Shown here: positions 27,740-40,650 of the stretch, piece by piece | Layout of the letters: the number at the start of each line of letters is the position of its first letter | How positions within the stretch are numbered: position 1 is the first letter of the stretch | Source of the DNA: Gilvimarinus sp. DA14 | GTDB taxonomy: Bacteria > Pseudomonadota > Gammaproteobacteria > Pseudomonadales > Cellvibrionaceae | Direction: 5' to 3' | NCBI RefSeq assembly: GCF_024204685.1 | Contig: NZ_CP100350.1 | Span: 3,002,501 to 3,066,500, forward strand | DNA length: 64,000 nucleotides | Notes under the pieces: model-generated | What the model saw: the letters and a program-made list of their open reading frames with translations, nothing else | Databases searched by the model: none | What the model was told of the DNA's origin: nothing | Program-made: the position numbers and the translations under genes

Positions 27740-28234
27740 GTGGCATTAGGACTTGAAGGTAAAAAAGCGATTGTCGCTGAAGTCCAGGAAGCTGCGAAGG
27801 GCGCTCTGTCTGCTGTGGTAGCCGATTCACGCGGCGTTACCGTAGACAAAATGACTGCCCTGCGTAAAGAAGCCAGAGAGAACGGCGTTTGGTTGAAAGT
27901 TGTTCGCAATACTCTGGCTCGTCGCGCTGTTCAAGGTACCGATTACGAATGCTTGGTTGAGAGCTTCGTCGGTCCTACCCTGATTGCCTTCTCTACCGAC
28001 CACCCAGGTGCCGGTGCGCGTATTTTGAAAGAGTACGCCAAAGAGAATGAAAATCTGGAGCTGAAAGCCGCCGTCTTTGAAGGTGAAATTGTAGACGTTG
28101 CCATGCTGGCATCTCTGCCTACCTACGACGAAGCGCTGGCCAAGCTGATGAGCGTGATGAAAGAAGCAGCTGCTGGAAAACTGGTTCGCACTATTGCAGC
28201 CATTCGCGACAGCAAAGAACAGGAAGCTGCCTAA
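27740..28234 (+). CDS. rplJ: 50S ribosomal protein L10
   Basis: This 164-residue stalk-base protein has the N-terminal block [21 protein letters not shown] and a C-terminal helix that carries L7/L12 dimers. It starts with GTG at 27740 after an AGGAGAAA site, in the usual position below the L10 leader. Confidence 0.97.
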   Translation: MALGLEGKKAIVAEVQEAAKGALSAVVADSRGVTVDKMTALRKEARENGVWLKVVRNTLARRAVQGTDYECLVESFVGPTLIAFSTDHPGAGARILKEYAKENENLELKAAVFEGEIVDVAMLASLPTYDEALAKLMSVMKEAAAGKLVRTIAAIRDSKEQEAA

Positions 28235-28297
28235 TTTTAGGTCGGTTTTTCTTAACGTTTACCAGAGCATTTGCTCTGCACAGATGGGAATTTAGAC

Positions 28298-28672
28298 ATG
28301 TCTGTATCTAAAGAAGATATCATCGAAGCGATTGCTGAGATGTCAGTAAAAGATGTTGTAGAACTGGTTTCTGCAATGGAAGAAAAATTCGGCGTATCTG
28401 CAGCGGCTGCTGTTGTTGCTGGTGGTGCTGGTGGCGACGCTGGCGGTGCTGCTGAAGAGCAAACCGAATTTGACGTAATCATCACCAGCGCTGGTGACAA
28501 GAAAGTGAACGCGATTAAAGCTGTTCGCGAAATCACTGGTCTGGGCCTGAAAGAAGCTAAAGCGATCGTTGAAGAAGCACCTAAAGCTGTTAAAGAAGGT
28601 GTTTCTAAAGAAGACGCTGAAGCTGCTAAGGCTAAGCTGGAAGAAGCCGGCGCTTCTGCTGAGCTGAAGTAA
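28298..28672 (+). CDS. rplL: 50S ribosomal protein L7/L12
   Basis: This 124-residue protein has an N-terminal dimerisation part, an Ala/Gly-rich hinge (about 36-53) and the C-terminal factor-binding domain ([20 protein letters not shown]). The start at 28298 ([10 protein letters not shown]) matches the family, and the frame can be extended 9 codons upstream without support. It recruits translational GTPases. Confidence 0.98.
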   Translation: MSVSKEDIIEAIAEMSVKDVVELVSAMEEKFGVSAAAAVVAGGAGGDAGGAAEEQTEFDVIITSAGDKKVNAIKAVREITGLGLKEAKAIVEEAPKAVKEGVSKEDAEAAKAKLEEAGASAELK

Positions 28673-28710
28673 TCGCTTTTGCTCGCAAGTCTGACGATTC
28701 GTTAGACGCT

Positions 28711-28741
28711 GGGCTGGTGGGTTTTACCCGCCAGCCTTTTT
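28711..28741 (+). terminator. Attenuator between rplL and rpoBC
   Basis: GGCTGGTGGGT pairs with ACCCGCCAGCC (one G-U) around a TTTT-type loop and runs into TTTTTCC. E. coli has a partial terminator at the same place that sets the ribosomal protein to polymerase ratio. A second small hairpin (GGCAGT-TCG-ACTGCC, about 28770-28785) follows and may be a processing site. Confidence 0.8.
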
Positions 28742-28877
28742 CCGTTTTCGGTCGATTGATATGACCGGGCAGTTCGACTGCCAGACTGCGCGCTACCGCT
28801 CGCAGTAGGGAGAGTTTAGACAACGCCACTCGCGTTTGGGCGCAGCGCCCTATCCGTGAACAAGCTGGGGAATACAG

Positions 28878-31800
28878 ATGGCTTACTCATACACTGAGAA
28901 AAAACGTATCCGCAAGGACTTTGGCAAATTGCCACACGTCATGGATGTGCCTTATCTATTGGCGATTCAGCTGGATTCTTACAGAAAATTTACCCAGGCC
29001 GATGCGTCTGGAGAAGAGCGTTTTGATGTTGGCCTGCATGCCGCCTTCCGCTCTGTATTCCCAATTGCCAGCTATTCTGGCAATGCAGCGCTTGAGTATG
29101 TCAGCTATGTGCTTGGCAAACCAGCGTTTGACGTGAACGAATGTATTCTGCGCGGGGTGACTTATTCAGCACCGCTGCGTGTAAAAGTTCGGCTGATTAT
29201 CTACGATAAAGATTCAGCGAACAAAGCAATCAAAGATATTAAAGAACAAGAAGTCTACATGGGCGAAATTCCGCTCATGACCGACAATGGTACCTTCGTC
29301 ATTAACGGTACCGAGCGTGTTATCGTGTCTCAGTTGCACCGCTCACCGGGTGTGTTCTTCGACCATGATAAAGGTAAGACGCACTCCTCCGGTAAGCTGC
29401 TCTACAGCGCTCGTATTATTCCTTACCGCGGCAGTTGGTTGGACTTTGAGTTCGATCCTAAAGACTTGGTTTACGTACGTATTGACCGCCGTCGTAAGTT
29501 GCCAGCATCTATCTTGTTGCGTGCGCTGGGCTTCAGCTCGCAAGAAATGCTGGAAATGTTCTTTGAAACCAGTACTTTCACCCTGGGTGATGACGGCCAG
29601 TTTACCTTTGAGGTTGTGCCGTCGCGTCTGCGTGGTGATGTTGCCACCTTTGATATCAAAGACAAGAAAGGCAAGGTTCTGGTCGAAGAGGGGCGTCGCA
29701 TTACCGCTCGCCACATTCGTCAGCTGGAAAAAGCGGGTGTGGAAGAAATGGCCGTGCCCGCCGATTACCTGTTGGGTCGTGCGCTGGCAAAAGACGTGAT
29801 CGACGAGAACACCGGTGAAGTACTGCTGGAGTGCAACAGCGAAATTACCGTTGACGCGCTGGAAATTCTGATGAAGGCCGGCGTGCAGACTGTCGAGACT
29901 CTGTACACCAATGAACTGGATTGCGGTCCGTTTATCTCCGATACCCTGCGTATCGATCCGACTCGCACCCAACTGGAAGCGCTGGTAGAAATTTACCGTA
30001 TGATGCGTCCAGGCGAGCCGCCGACCAAAGAATCTGCCGAAGCACTGTTTAATAACCTGTTCTTCACCCAAGAGCGCTATGACCTTTCTGCGGTTGGCCG
30101 CATGAAGTTCAACCGTCGTCTGGGGCGTGAAGAAGAGTTCGGCGAAGGCACTCTGTCTAACGACGATATCGTCGACGTGTTGAAAACCCTGATCGATATT
30201 CGCAACGGTAAAGGCGTTGTGGATGACATCGACCACTTGGGTAACCGTCGTATCCGTTCTGTGGGTGAAATGGCCGAAAACCAATTCCGTGTTGGTTTGG
30301 TTCGCGTTGAGCGCGCTGTTAAAGAGCGTTTGTCTATGGCCGAAAGCGAAGGCCTGATGCCGCAGGATTTGATCAACGCCAAACCTGTCGCCGCTGCCAT
30401 TAAAGAGTTCTTTGGCTCTTCGCAGTTGTCGCAGTTTATGGACCAGAACAACCCGCTGTCGGAAGTTACCCATAAGCGTCGTGTATCGGCCTTGGGCCCC
30501 GGCGGTTTGACCCGTGAGCGCGCTGGCTTTGAGGTGCGCGACGTACACCCGACGCACTACGGTCGTGTCTGCCCAATTGAGACCCCTGAAGGTCCGAACA
30601 TTGGTCTGATTAACTCGCTGGCGACTTACTCGCGCACCAATAGCTACGGCTTTTTGGAAACCCCTTACCGTCGCGTTAAAGACGGACAGGTCACCGACGA
30701 GATTGAATTCCTGTCGGCCATTAACGAAGCCGAGTATGTAATCGCCCAGGCATCTGCCAAGCTGGACGATAGCGGCAAGCTGGTTGAAGACCTGGTGTCA
30801 GTACGTCACTACGGTGACTTCACCCTGAAAAGCCCGGCCGAAGTTCAGTTTATGGACGTATCGCCTCGCCAGGTGGTATCGGTAGCCGCATCCTTGATTC
30901 CGTTCCTGGAGCACGATGATGCTAACCGCGCCTTGATGGGTTCAAACATGCAGCGTCAGGCCGTGCCGACTCTGAAGGCCGAGAAGCCTTTGGTGGGTAC
31001 TGGTATGGAGCGCAATGTAGCCTCCGACTCAGGTGTGTGTGTAGTGGCAAAACGTGGCGGTGTGATTGATCGCGTCGATGCTGGCCGCATTGTGGTTAAA
31101 GTTCGGGATGAAGAAGTTGAGTCGGGTGATGCAGGTGTAGATATCTACAACCTGATTAAGTACACCCGCTCTAACCAGAACACTTGTATTAACCAGCGCT
31201 CCATTGTGAACGTGGGCGATACCATTCAGCGCGGCGACATTCTTGCTGATGGCCCCTCGGTGGACATGGGCGAGCTGGCTCTGGGGCAAAACATGCGCAT
31301 CGCGTTTATGCCTTGGAACGGTTACAACTTTGAGGACTCCATCCTGGTGTCCGAGCGTGTGGTGCAAGAAGATCGCTTTACCACCATTCACATTCAGGAG
31401 CTGACTTGTATCGCGCGCGATACCAAGCTTGGCAGTGAAGAGATCACTTCGGATATTCCGAACGTTGGTGAAAACGCTCTGAACAAACTGGACGAGTCCG
31501 GCATTGTTTATATCGGTGCCGAAGTCGGCGGTGGCGACATTCTGGTGGGTAAAGTCACGCCCAAAGGCGAGACCCAGCTGACTCCAGAAGAAAAACTGCT
31601 GCGCGCTATTTTCGGTGAGAAAGCGTCTGACGTTAAAGATACCTCTTTGCGCGTACCATCGAGCACCAAAGGTACGGTTATTGATGTGCAGGTGTTTACC
31701 CGTGACGGTCTGGAAAAAGATCAGCGCTCACAGGATATTGAAAAAGCTCAGTTGGACGAAGTTCGCAAAGACCTCAATGAAGAGTACCGCATTATGGAAG

Positions 31801-32963
31801 CGGCGACTCTAGAGCGTCTGCGCGCTGTCATCGGTGGCCAAAAAGTTGCTGCCGGTAAAGGCGTGAAAAAAGGCGAAGTTCTGACTGACGAAGTACTCGA
31901 TGGTCTGGAAACCGAGCAGTGGTTCAAACTGCGCGTTGACAGCGATGAACTTAACGAGCAAATCGATCGCGCCGAAGAGCGTCTGGCCGAGTGTCGCAAG
32001 AACCTGGATGAGCGTTTTGAGGATAAGAAGCGCAAGCTGTCCACTGGCGATGATCTGGCGCCTGGTGTGCTGAAAATCGTTAAGGTTTACCTCGCGATCA
32101 AGCGTCGTATTCAGCCCGGTGACAAAATGGCCGGTCGTCACGGTAACAAAGGTGTTATCTCGGTGATTATGCCGATTGAAGATATGCCTTACGACGCCAA
32201 AGGTGAGCCCGTTGATATCGTGCTAAACCCTCTGGGTGTGCCCTCGCGGATGAACGTGGGTCAGATTCTGGAAACTCACTTGGGTATGGCGGCCAAGGGT
32301 CTCGGCGTGAAAATCGACGAGATGGTGCGTCAGCAGAAAGCCGTAAATGAAGTACGCGGCTTTTTGGAAGAGATTTACAACGAAACCGGCGATGTCTATG
32401 CCAAAGAAGATTTGGCTAACTTCTCTGACGAAGAGGTGATGGACCTTGCCAACAACTTGCGCGGCGGTGTGCCTATGGCCACTCCGGTATTTGATGGTGC
32501 TAAAGAGCACGAAATCAAAGCCTTGCTGCGTCTCGCTGATCTGCCCGATTCCGGTCAGATGCAGTTGTACGACGGCCGTACCGGCGATTCATTCCAGCGT
32601 CCGGTAACCGTCGGCTATATGTACATGCTGAAACTGAACCACTTGGTGGACGACAAGATGCACGCCCGTTCTACCGGTTCCTACAGCCTGGTTACCCAGC
32701 AGCCGCTGGGTGGTAAGGCGCAGTTCGGTGGTCAGCGCTTTGGTGAGATGGAGGTATGGGCACTGGAAGCATATGGTGCTGCTTACACCTTGCAGGAAAT
32801 GTTGACCGTGAAGTCGGACGACGTAACCGGCCGAACCAAAATGTACAAAAACATTGTCGATGGCGATCACCGTATGGAGCCGGGTATGCCCGAATCCTTT
32901 AACGTACTGGTTAAAGAGATCCGAGCCCTCGGTATCAATATGGAGCTGGAAGAGGACGAGTAA
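28878..32963 (+). CDS. rpoB: DNA-directed RNA polymerase beta subunit
   Basis: This 1361-residue beta subunit is complete from [17 protein letters not shown] to MELEEDE. The rifampicin-pocket region is readable ([22 protein letters not shown] then [17 protein letters not shown]) with the sensitive-type residues Q, D, H, R and S in place. The C-terminal blocks [20 protein letters not shown] and [12 protein letters not shown] contact beta prime. About 20 residues longer than E. coli RpoB, normal for pseudomonad-like bacteria. The rpoC gene follows after 90 bases. Confidence 0.99.
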   Translation: MAYSYTEKKRIRKDFGKLPHVMDVPYLLAIQLDSYRKFTQADASGEERFDVGLHAAFRSVFPIASYSGNAALEYVSYVLGKPAFDVNECILRGVTYSAPLRVKVRLIIYDKDSANKAIKDIKEQEVYMGEIPLMTDNGTFVINGTERVIVSQLHRSPGVFFDHDKGKTHSSGKLLYSARIIPYRGSWLDFEFDPKDLVYVRIDRRRKLPASILLRALGFSSQEMLEMFFETSTFTLGDDGQFTFEVVPSRLRGDVATFDIKDKKGKVLVEEGRRITARHIRQLEKAGVEEMAVPADYLLGRALAKDVIDENTGEVLLECNSEITVDALEILMKAGVQTVETLYTNELDCGPFISDTLRIDPTRTQLEALVEIYRMMRPGEPPTKESAEALFNNLFFTQERYDLSAVGRMKFNRRLGREEEFGEGTLSNDDIVDVLKTLIDIRNGKGVVDDIDHLGNRRIRSVGEMAENQFRVGLVRVERAVKERLSMAESEGLMPQDLINAKPVAAAIKEFFGSSQLSQFMDQNNPLSEVTHKRRVSALGPGGLTRERAGFEVRDVHPTHYGRVCPIETPEGPNIGLINSLATYSRTNSYGFLETPYRRVKDGQVTDEIEFLSAINEAEYVIAQASAKLDDSGKLVEDLVSVRHYGDFTLKSPAEVQFMDVSPRQVVSVAASLIPFLEHDDANRALMGSNMQRQAVPTLKAEKPLVGTGMERNVASDSGVCVVAKRGGVIDRVDAGRIVVKVRDEEVESGDAGVDIYNLIKYTRSNQNTCINQRSIVNVGDTIQRGDILADGPSVDMGELALGQNMRIAFMPWNGYNFEDSILVSERVVQEDRFTTIHIQELTCIARDTKLGSEEITSDIPNVGENALNKLDESGIVYIGAEVGGGDILVGKVTPKGETQLTPEEKLLRAIFGEKASDVKDTSLRVPSSTKGTVIDVQVFTRDGLEKDQRSQDIEKAQLDEVRKDLNEEYRIMEAATLERLRAVIGGQKVAAGKGVKKGEVLTDEVLDGLETEQWFKLRVDSDELNEQIDRAEERLAECRKNLDERFEDKKRKLSTGDDLAPGVLKIVKVYLAIKRRIQPGDKMAGRHGNKGVISVIMPIEDMPYDAKGEPVDIVLNPLGVPSRMNVGQILETHLGMAAKGLGVKIDEMVRQQKAVNEVRGFLEEIYNETGDVYAKEDLANFSDEEVMDLANNLRGGVPMATPVFDGAKEHEIKALLRLADLPDSGQMQLYDGRTGDSFQRPVTVGYMYMLKLNHLVDDKMHARSTGSYSLVTQQPLGGKAQFGGQRFGEMEVWALEAYGAAYTLQEMLTVKSDDVTGRTKMYKNIVDGDHRMEPGMPESFNVLVKEIRALGINMELEEDE

Positions 32964-32989
32964 TCGTCCGTCCATTACTAAATCGGTTA

Positions 32990-33011
32990 GGGCGGAGCAT
33001 TAGCTCCGCCT
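32990..33011 (+). other. Intercistronic hairpin between rpoB and rpoC
   Basis: GGCGGAGC-ATTA-GCTCCGCC is a perfect 8-bp stem, without a T run. It may stabilise or process the mRNA between the two cistrons rather than terminate. Confidence 0.55.
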
Positions 33012-33053
33012 CGTGTGCAAACTGCACTACTGGAGCCCACTGGAGGAAGCGCC

Positions 33054-36000
33054 TTGAAAGACTTACTTAATCTGCTCAAGTCCCAGGGACAAACTGAAGA
33101 ATTTGACGCGATTCGCATCGGCCTGGCATCGCCGGAAATGATTCGCTCTTGGTCGTTTGGTGAAGTTAAAAAGCCCGAGACCATTAACTACCGTACCTTC
33201 AAGCCAGAGCGCGAAGGCTTGTTCTGTGCCAAAATTTTTGGTCCGGTAAAAGACTACGAATGCTTGTGCGGTAAGTACAAGCGCATGAAGCATCGCGGCA
33301 TTATCTGTGAAAAATGCGGCGTTGAAGTGACCTTGGCGAAGGTGCGTCGTGAGCGCATGGGGCATATTGAATTGGCCTCGCCGGTTGCGCATATCTGGTT
33401 TTTGAAATCACTGCCAAGCCGTATTGGCTTGCTGCTGGATATGACCCTGCGTGATATTGAGCGCGTGCTGTATTTCGAGTCTTATGTAGTGACCGATCCG
33501 GGTATGACTACCCTGGAGCGCGGCCAGCTGCTGACCGATGAGCAGTACTTTGAATCGATGGAAGAGTTCGGCGATGAGTTTGAAGCGCTGATGGGCGCCG
33601 AGGCGATTAAAGCGCTGATGTCGGATATCAACCTCGAAGAAGAAATTCAGTACCTGCGCGAAGAAATTCCGAATACCAATTCGGAAACCAAAATTAAAAA
33701 GTTCTCCAAGCGCTTAAAGCTGCTGGAGGCTTTCTACTACTCGGGCAACAACCCAGAGTGGATGGTGATGGAAGTGCTGCCGGTATTGCCACCGGATTTG
33801 CGTCCGCTGGTACCGCTGGACGGTGGCCGCTTTGCGACCTCTGATCTGAACGACTTGTATCGCCGCGTTATCAACCGTAATAACCGCTTGAAGCGCCTTT
33901 TGGATCTGAACGCTCCTGACATCATCGTGCGCAACGAAAAGCGTATGCTGCAGGAGTCTGTAGATGCGCTGTTGGATAACGGTCGTCGCGGTCGTGCGAT
34001 TACCGGGTCCAACAAGCGTCCGCTGAAATCTTTGGCCGACATGATCAAAGGTAAGCAAGGTCGTTTCCGTCAGAACCTGTTGGGTAAGCGTGTGGACTAC
34101 TCCGGCCGTTCGGTAATTGTGGTTGGTCCCACCCTGCGCCTGCATCAGTGTGGTCTGCCCAAGAAAATGGCATTGGAGCTGTTCAAGCCATTTATTTTCA
34201 GCAAGCTGGAACTGCGCGGCCTGGCCACTACCATTAAAGCGGCCAAGAAAATGGTCGAGCGCGAAGAAGCCGTGGTATGGGATATTCTCGATGAAGTGAT
34301 TCGCGAACACCCTGTATTGCTGAACCGCGCCCCGACTTTGCACCGTTTGGGTATTCAGGCGTTTGAGCCGGTACTGATTGAAGGTAAGGCTATCCAGCTG
34401 CACCCGTTGGTGTGTGCGGCCTATAACGCTGACTTCGACGGTGACCAGATGGCCGTTCACGTTCCGCTGACGCTTGAAGCTCAGCTGGAAGCGCGTGCGC
34501 TGATGATGTCCACCAACAACATTCTGTCGCCTGCCTCTGGTGAGCCGATTATTGTGCCCTCGCAAGACGTGGTACTGGGCTTGTACTGGATGACCCGTGA
34601 GCGTATTAACGCCAAGGGTGAAGGCATGGTGTTCGCCGATGTGGCGGAAGTATCCCGTGCTTACTACGGCCATCAGGTTGATCTGCAAGCGCGCGTTAAA
34701 GTGCGTATCGATGAAACCATCATCGGCAGTGAAGGTGAAAAGCAGGCCACTAAGCGTCTGGTAGAAACCACTGTAGGTCGTGTACTGCTGTGGGAGATCG
34801 TTCCCGAGGGTATTCCCTTCGAGATGATCGACCGCGCCATGGTGAAAAAGGCAATCTCTGCGGTTATTAACCACTGCTACCGCGCCGTGGGCCTCAAGGC
34901 GACCGTTATTTTTGCTGACCGTTTGATGTACATGGGTTACGACTTCTCCACCAAGTCGGGCTCGTCCATCGGTGTAAACGACTTTGCGATTCCCGATGAA
35001 AAGTACGAAATTGTCGCCCGCGCCGAAGAAGAAGTGAAAGAAATTGAAAGCCAGTTTGCTTCAGGTTTGGTAACCGCTGGTGAGAAATACAACAAAGTCA
35101 TCGACATCTGGTCGCGCGCTAATGACTTGGTGGCCAAGTCGATGATGGACGGTATCAGTTTTGAGTCTGTGATTAACCGCGACGGCGAAGAGGAGCAGCA
35201 AACCTCCTTCAACTCGGTTTACATGTACGCCGACTCAGGTGCTCGTGGTAGCCCGGCGCAGATTCGTCAGCTGGCGGGTATGCGCGGTCTGATGGCCAAG
35301 CCAGATGGCTCTATTATTGAAGCGCCTATTACCGCGAACTTCCGTGAAGGTCTGAACGTTGGTCAGTACTTTATTTCGACTCACGGTGCGCGTAAAGGTC
35401 TGGCCGATACCGCACTGAAGACCGCAAACTCCGGTTACCTGACTCGTCGTCTGGTGGACGTGGCGCAGGATCTGGTTGTTACCATGGCTGACTGTGGTAC
35501 CGACGAAGGTCTGGAAATGGCGCCGGTGATTGAAGGCGGCGACGTGATCGAATCCTTGGGTGACCGTATTCTGGGTCGCGTAGTGGCTCGCGATGTCGTG
35601 CGTCCTAACTCTGACGAAATCCTGGTGCCCGCCGGTACCATGATTGACGAAGCTTGGGTGGAGCGTATTGAAGGCATGGGGATTGACGAAGTGCTGGTGC
35701 GCTCGCCAATTACCTGTGATGCCCGTACCGGCATCTGCTCAATGTGCTACGGCCGTGACCTGGCACGTGGTCATCGCGCTAACAAAGGTGAAGCCGTGGG
35801 TGTTATCGCCGCGCAGTCGATCGGTGAGCCCGGTACCCAGCTGACCATGCGTACCTTCCACATTGGTGGTGCGGCTTCGCGTGCTTCTGCGGCAGACAAT
35901 GTTCAGGTTAAGCAGGAAGGTACTATCCGCCTGATTAACATCAAAGTCGTGACCAACAAAGACGGCAACCTGGTGGCGGTATCTCGCTCCGGTGAGCTGG

Positions 36001-37280
36001 CGGTGGCCGATGCCCAGGGCAGTGAGCGTGAGCGCTATAAGATTCCTTACGGTGCCGTGATCTCTGTTAAAGATGGCGAGCAGGTCGATGGTGGCCAGAT
36101 TGTTGCCAAGTGGGATCCGCATACTCACCCAATCGTCACCGAGGTGGCGGGTAAGGTGAACTTCTCGGGTATGGAAGATAACCTGTCGGTACGTCGTCAA
36201 ACTGACGAGCTAACCGGTCTGTCGTCTATCGAGGTAATGGATCCATCCGAGCGTCCGTCAGCTGGTAAGGATATGCGTCCTGCCATCACCTTGACCGACG
36301 AAGCGGGTAACGAGCTGTGCTTGCCCAATACCACCATGCCCGCGCATTATTTGCTGCCGGCTCATGCGATTTTGAGCATTGCAGATAACGACACCATTGA
36401 GGTGGGTGATGTACTTGCCCGTATTCCTCAAGAGGGTTCGAAAACTCGCGATATTACCGGTGGTCTGCCCCGCGTGGCCGACTTGTTTGAAGCGCGTAAG
36501 CCGAAAGAGCCGTCTATCTTGGCGGAAATCTCAGGTACCGTGAGCTTTGGTAAAGAAACCAAAGGCAAGCGTCGTTTGGTGATTACTCCGAACGATGGCC
36601 AGCCGCTGGAAGATGGCTCTACCCACTACGAAGTGCTGATTCCTAAGCACCGTCAGCTGACTGTGTTTGAAGGTGAGCAAGTAGTGAAAGGTGAAGTGGT
36701 ATCGGATGGTCCATCTAACCCGCATGACATCTTGCGCCTGAAAGGTGTTGAGGCTCTGGCGAGCTACATCACCAACGAAATTCAGGATGTATACCGTCTG
36801 CAGGGTGTGAAGATTAACGATAAGCACATCGAAACCATCGTTCGTCAGATGCTGCGCAAAGTCGAAATTACCGGAATGGGTGATTCCAGCTTTGTGAAAG
36901 GTGAGCAGGTTGAGTACACCAACGTGCTGGCTGAAAACGAGCGTCTGCGCGCTGAAGACAAACAGCCCGCCAAGTTCGAGCGTTTGCTGCTGGGTATTAC
37001 CAAGGCCTCGCTGGCGACCGAGTCGTTTATCTCAGCGGCCTCGTTCCAGGAAACCACCCGCGTTCTGACCGAAGCGGCGGTTACCGGCAAGAAAGATTCA
37101 CTGCGCGGCTTGAAAGAGAACGTGGTAGTGGGTCGTTTGATTCCTGCCGGTACTGGTTTGGCTTATCACACCGAGCGCAAGCGCAAGCGTGAAGAAGCTC
37201 TGGAATACGCCGATACTGGTGTGAGCGCTGAGGATGTTGAAGCGGCACTGACCGAGGCGTTGAAATCCAGCGGCGAGTAA
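33054..37280 (+). CDS. rpoC: DNA-directed RNA polymerase beta' subunit
   Basis: This 1408-residue beta prime subunit has an N-terminal zinc site ([20 protein letters not shown]) and the catalytic magnesium motif [12 protein letters not shown]. It also has the trigger-loop region around [18 protein letters not shown] and a second zinc-binding set ([13 protein letters not shown]). I start it at the TTG at 33054 (MKDLLNLLK), which aligns with E. coli (MKDLLKFLK) and follows TGGAGGAAGCGCC. A 13-codon longer frame beginning at 33015 has no such site. TTG start codons are rare, so this one may tune expression. Confidence 0.98.
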   Translation: MKDLLNLLKSQGQTEEFDAIRIGLASPEMIRSWSFGEVKKPETINYRTFKPEREGLFCAKIFGPVKDYECLCGKYKRMKHRGIICEKCGVEVTLAKVRRERMGHIELASPVAHIWFLKSLPSRIGLLLDMTLRDIERVLYFESYVVTDPGMTTLERGQLLTDEQYFESMEEFGDEFEALMGAEAIKALMSDINLEEEIQYLREEIPNTNSETKIKKFSKRLKLLEAFYYSGNNPEWMVMEVLPVLPPDLRPLVPLDGGRFATSDLNDLYRRVINRNNRLKRLLDLNAPDIIVRNEKRMLQESVDALLDNGRRGRAITGSNKRPLKSLADMIKGKQGRFRQNLLGKRVDYSGRSVIVVGPTLRLHQCGLPKKMALELFKPFIFSKLELRGLATTIKAAKKMVEREEAVVWDILDEVIREHPVLLNRAPTLHRLGIQAFEPVLIEGKAIQLHPLVCAAYNADFDGDQMAVHVPLTLEAQLEARALMMSTNNILSPASGEPIIVPSQDVVLGLYWMTRERINAKGEGMVFADVAEVSRAYYGHQVDLQARVKVRIDETIIGSEGEKQATKRLVETTVGRVLLWEIVPEGIPFEMIDRAMVKKAISAVINHCYRAVGLKATVIFADRLMYMGYDFSTKSGSSIGVNDFAIPDEKYEIVARAEEEVKEIESQFASGLVTAGEKYNKVIDIWSRANDLVAKSMMDGISFESVINRDGEEEQQTSFNSVYMYADSGARGSPAQIRQLAGMRGLMAKPDGSIIEAPITANFREGLNVGQYFISTHGARKGLADTALKTANSGYLTRRLVDVAQDLVVTMADCGTDEGLEMAPVIEGGDVIESLGDRILGRVVARDVVRPNSDEILVPAGTMIDEAWVERIEGMGIDEVLVRSPITCDARTGICSMCYGRDLARGHRANKGEAVGVIAAQSIGEPGTQLTMRTFHIGGAASRASAADNVQVKQEGTIRLINIKVVTNKDGNLVAVSRSGELAVADAQGSERERYKIPYGAVISVKDGEQVDGGQIVAKWDPHTHPIVTEVAGKVNFSGMEDNLSVRRQTDELTGLSSIEVMDPSERPSAGKDMRPAITLTDEAGNELCLPNTTMPAHYLLPAHAILSIADNDTIEVGDVLARIPQEGSKTRDITGGLPRVADLFEARKPKEPSILAEISGTVSFGKETKGKRRLVITPNDGQPLEDGSTHYEVLIPKHRQLTVFEGEQVVKGEVVSDGPSNPHDILRLKGVEALASYITNEIQDVYRLQGVKINDKHIETIVRQMLRKVEITGMGDSSFVKGEQVEYTNVLAENERLRAEDKQPAKFERLLLGITKASLATESFISAASFQETTRVLTEAAVTGKKDSLRGLKENVVVGRLIPAGTGLAYHTERKRKREEALEYADTGVSAEDVEAALTEALKSSGE

Positions 37281-37310
37281 GATTGGCCCGTTAGGGACAT
37301 AGAGACATGC

Positions 37311-37330
37311 CCCCGGTGGTGACACCGGGG
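37311..37330 (+). terminator. Hairpin after rpoC
   Basis: CCCCGGTG-GTGA-CACCGGGG is a perfect 8-bp stem 30 bases after the rpoC stop. The T-rich sequence comes only about 20 bases later (CAATTTTGTC), so it may be a weak or Rho-assisted terminator. Confidence 0.5.
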
Positions 37331-37355
37331 TGGGCAATTATTGCTCAATTTTGTC

Positions 37356-37384
37356 TTGACGGAAGTGGGGGGTGTCATTACAAT
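37356..37384 (+). promoter_or_regulatory. Sigma-70 promoter of the str operon
   Basis: TTGACG, a 17-base spacer and TACAAT form a near-consensus promoter in the rpoC-rpsL gap, about 98 bases before rpsL. It would drive rpsL-rpsG-fusA-tuf. Confidence 0.8.
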
Positions 37385-37451
37385 GCGCCACCCACTTTTT
37401 ACTAAGTGGGGGATGGCTGTCGCCATCTTCTTTAAATTGGCCTCAAAATGA

Positions 37452-37853
<402 letters not shown>

Positions 37854-37947
37854 GCAATCGCGACTTAAGACATACGTTTTCGGGTAGAACCGAGTAAGGC
37901 CAGGTGGCTTAGCTGTCCTGGACAATCCCTGAAGAGAGGCTATTAAA

Positions 37948-38418
37948 ATGCCAAGAAGAAGAGTTGTCGCGAAACGCGAGATCTTGCCGGATCCTAAATA
38001 CGGCAATGTGACTCTGGCAAAGTTCATGAACCATGTAATGGTGAGTGGTAAGAAAGCCGTAGCAGAACGCATTGTTTACGGCGCGCTGGATATTGTGAAT
38101 GACAAGCTCAATCGTGATCCTATTGAGGTTTTCGATGAGGCTTTGGAAAACATCGCCCCGCTGGTAGAGGTTAAGTCTCGCCGCGTTGGTGGTGCGACCT
38201 ACCAGGTCCCGGTGGAAGTGCGTCCTGCACGTCGCACCGCGCTGGCTATGCGTTGGTTGGTAGATTACTCCCGCGGTCGCGGTGAGAAGTCTATGCCTGC
38301 CCGCCTGGCTGGTGAGTTGATCGATGCTTCGCAGAACAAAGGTTCTGCTGTGAAGAAGCGTGAAGACGTACACCGTATGGCCGAGGCCAACAAGGCGTTC
38401 TCTCACTTCCGCTTCTAA
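37948..38418 (+). CDS. rpsG: 30S ribosomal protein S7
   Basis: This 156-residue primary 16S-binding protein of the 30S head begins [20 protein letters not shown] and contains the block [13 protein letters not shown]. Normal length. Second gene of the str operon, after a 94-base gap that in E. coli carries the S7 autoregulatory site. No conserved structure was confirmed here. Confidence 0.98.
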   Translation: MPRRRVVAKREILPDPKYGNVTLAKFMNHVMVSGKKAVAERIVYGALDIVNDKLNRDPIEVFDEALENIAPLVEVKSRRVGGATYQVPVEVRPARRTALAMRWLVDYSRGRGEKSMPARLAGELIDASQNKGSAVKKREDVHRMAEANKAFSHFRF

Positions 38419-38439
38419 GCTTGTAAGCATTGAGAAACA

Positions 38440-38464
38440 AAAGGCAGCTATTATGGCTGCCTTT
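38440..38464 (+). terminator. Hairpin between rpsG and fusA (attenuator candidate)
   Basis: AAAGGCAGC-TATTATG-GCTGCCTTT is a perfect 9-bp stem followed by TACC. The short T run suggests partial termination or mRNA processing inside the str operon. Confidence 0.55.
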
Positions 38465-38501
38465 TACCATTCTAAGAAATTGGTATTTGGAGACTTCAGC
38501 T

Positions 38502-40616
38502 GTGGCACGTAAGACGCCAATCGCTCGCTACCGCAACATTGGTATTTGCGCGCACGTAGACGCGGGCAAAACCACCACCACAGAGCGTGTACTGTTCTAC
38601 ACGGGCCTCTCCCACAAAATAGGTGAAGTACATGACGGCGCCGCTACCACCGATTGGATGGAGCAGGAGCAAGAGCGCGGCATTACCATCACCTCAGCAG
38701 CTGTTACCACTTTCTGGTCTGGCATGCGCCAGCAGTTTGATGAGCACCGCATCAATATTATCGATACCCCTGGACACGTTGACTTTACCATTGAGGTAGA
38801 GCGTTCACTGCGTGTACTTGACGGTGCAATCGTGGTGCTGTGTGGCTCCTCCGGCGTGCAGCCGCAGACCGAAACCGTATGGCGTCAGGCCAACAAATAT
38901 GAAGTGCCGCGGATGGTGTTCGTCAACAAGATGGACCGCACCGGGGCAAACTATCTGCGAGTGGTTGAGCAATTGCGTGAGCGCCTGGGTGCGAACGCCG
39001 TTCCCCTGCAGATGACCATTGGCTCTGAAGACGAATTCAAGGGCGTGGTCGATCTAATTAAAATGCAAGCGATTATTTGGAATGAAGATGATCGCGGCAT
39101 GACCTTCGAATATCAGGATATTCCCGCCGAGTTGCAGGACACCTGCGATGAGATGCGCGAGTATCTGGTCGAAGCGGCCGCCGAGGCCGATGACGACTTG
39201 ATGAATAAGTATCTCGAAGGTGAAGAGCTGGGCGAAGAAGAAATTAAAGCGGCTATTCGCAAACGCACCTTGGCCAACGAAATCATTCCTGTGCTGGGCG
39301 GCTCCGCCTTTAAGAACAAAGGCGTACAAGCTGTACTGGATGCGGTTATTGAATACCTGCCAGCGCCCACCGAAGTAAAAGCCATTGATGGTGTGTTGGA
39401 AGATGGCGAGACTCACGATACCCGTGCAGCCGACGATAGCGCGCCCTTTGCTGCGCTTGCCTTTAAAATTGCCACCGACCCGTTTGTCGGTACGCTGACT
39501 TTCTTCCGCGTTTACTCGGGAACCTTGGCAACCGGCGATACCGTATTCAACCCGGTAAAAGGTAAAAAAGAGCGCATCGGCCGAATGGTGCAAATGCACG
39601 CTAACGATCGCCAGGAAATTAAAGAAGTACTGGCTGGCGATATCGCCGCGGGTATTGGTTTTAAAGACGTTACCACCGGCGATACACTGTGTAACCCCAA
39701 CAGCGTTATCACCCTGGAGCGCATGGAGTTCCCAGAGCCCGTGATTCACGTGGCAGTGGAGCCCAGAAGTAAAGCGGACCAGGAAAAAATGGGTGTCGCT
39801 CTGGGCAAACTCGCCCAGGAAGATCCCTCTTTCCGGGTTCGTACCGATGAAGAAACCGGCCAAACCATCATCGGTGGTATGGGCGAGCTTCACCTGGATA
39901 TTATCGTCGATCGTATGCGTCGTGAGTTCAGTGTCGAGGCGAATATTGGTAAGCCGCAGGTGGCCTACCGTGAGCGTATTCAAAATACCTGTGAAATTGA
40001 AGGTAAGTTTGTCCGTCAGTCCGGCGGGCGTGGTCAGTATGGCCACGTTTGGGTGCGTTTCGAGCCCGGCGAAGACGAGGGCGCCGAGGGGCTGGAGTTC
40101 GTCAACGAAATCGTCGGCGGCACGGTACCGAAAGAATACATTCCCGCCGTTGCTAAAGGCATCGAAGAGCAGATGAAAAACGGTGTTTTGGCGGGCTACC
40201 CGTTGCTGGGTTTAAAGGCTACTTTATACGATGGCTCGTTCCACGATGTGGACTCCAACGAAATGGCCTTTAAAATAGCCGCATCCATGGCCACCAAAAA
40301 GTTGGCCCAGGAGGGCGGTGCGGTATTGCTGGAGCCGATCATGAAAGTTGAGGTGGTCACTCCGGAAGAGAATATGGGTGATGTAGTTGGCGACCTTAAC
40401 CGTCGTCGCGGCGTTATCCAGGGCATGGACGAAAGCATCAGCGGTAAAATTGTCAATGCCGAAGTGCCCTTGGCGGAGATGTTTGGTTACGCAACTGATT
40501 TGCGCTCAGCGACTCAGGGCCGCGCAACCTACAGCATGGAGTTTAAAGGCTATGCTGAGGCACCCAAAAACGTCACCGATGAAATTATGGCAAAAAACAA
40601 TATCATTAGTGATTAA
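38502..40616 (+). CDS. fusA: Elongation factor G
   Basis: This 704-residue translocase GTPase has G motifs [23 protein letters not shown] and NKMDRTG, with the domain IV block and the C-terminal EF-G fold complete. The GTG at 38502 ([16 protein letters not shown]) is chosen. A longer open frame from 38430 would run through the intercistronic hairpin and lacks homology. A GGAG site lies 9 bases before the GTG. Third gene of the str operon, followed by tuf after 34 bases. Confidence 0.98.
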   Translation: MARKTPIARYRNIGICAHVDAGKTTTTERVLFYTGLSHKIGEVHDGAATTDWMEQEQERGITITSAAVTTFWSGMRQQFDEHRINIIDTPGHVDFTIEVERSLRVLDGAIVVLCGSSGVQPQTETVWRQANKYEVPRMVFVNKMDRTGANYLRVVEQLRERLGANAVPLQMTIGSEDEFKGVVDLIKMQAIIWNEDDRGMTFEYQDIPAELQDTCDEMREYLVEAAAEADDDLMNKYLEGEELGEEEIKAAIRKRTLANEIIPVLGGSAFKNKGVQAVLDAVIEYLPAPTEVKAIDGVLEDGETHDTRAADDSAPFAALAFKIATDPFVGTLTFFRVYSGTLATGDTVFNPVKGKKERIGRMVQMHANDRQEIKEVLAGDIAAGIGFKDVTTGDTLCNPNSVITLERMEFPEPVIHVAVEPRSKADQEKMGVALGKLAQEDPSFRVRTDEETGQTIIGGMGELHLDIIVDRMRREFSVEANIGKPQVAYRERIQNTCEIEGKFVRQSGGRGQYGHVWVRFEPGEDEGAEGLEFVNEIVGGTVPKEYIPAVAKGIEEQMKNGVLAGYPLLGLKATLYDGSFHDVDSNEMAFKIAASMATKKLAQEGGAVLLEPIMKVEVVTPEENMGDVVGDLNRRRGVIQGMDESISGKIVNAEVPLAEMFGYATDLRSATQGRATYSMEFKGYAEAPKNVTDEIMAKNNIISD

Positions 40617-40650
40617 TTGATTCTGATTTTTCAATTAGAGGAAACGTAAA

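Noticed and set aside
29343..30557. 404-codon antisense frame in rpoB and a similar one at 33714-34874 in rpoC
   Set aside because: Antisense shadows of strongly expressed genes, no start signals or protein-like domains.
38430..38501. 24-codon N-terminal extension of fusA
   Set aside because: Runs through an intercistronic hairpin and does not match EF-G. GTG at 38502 fits the family.
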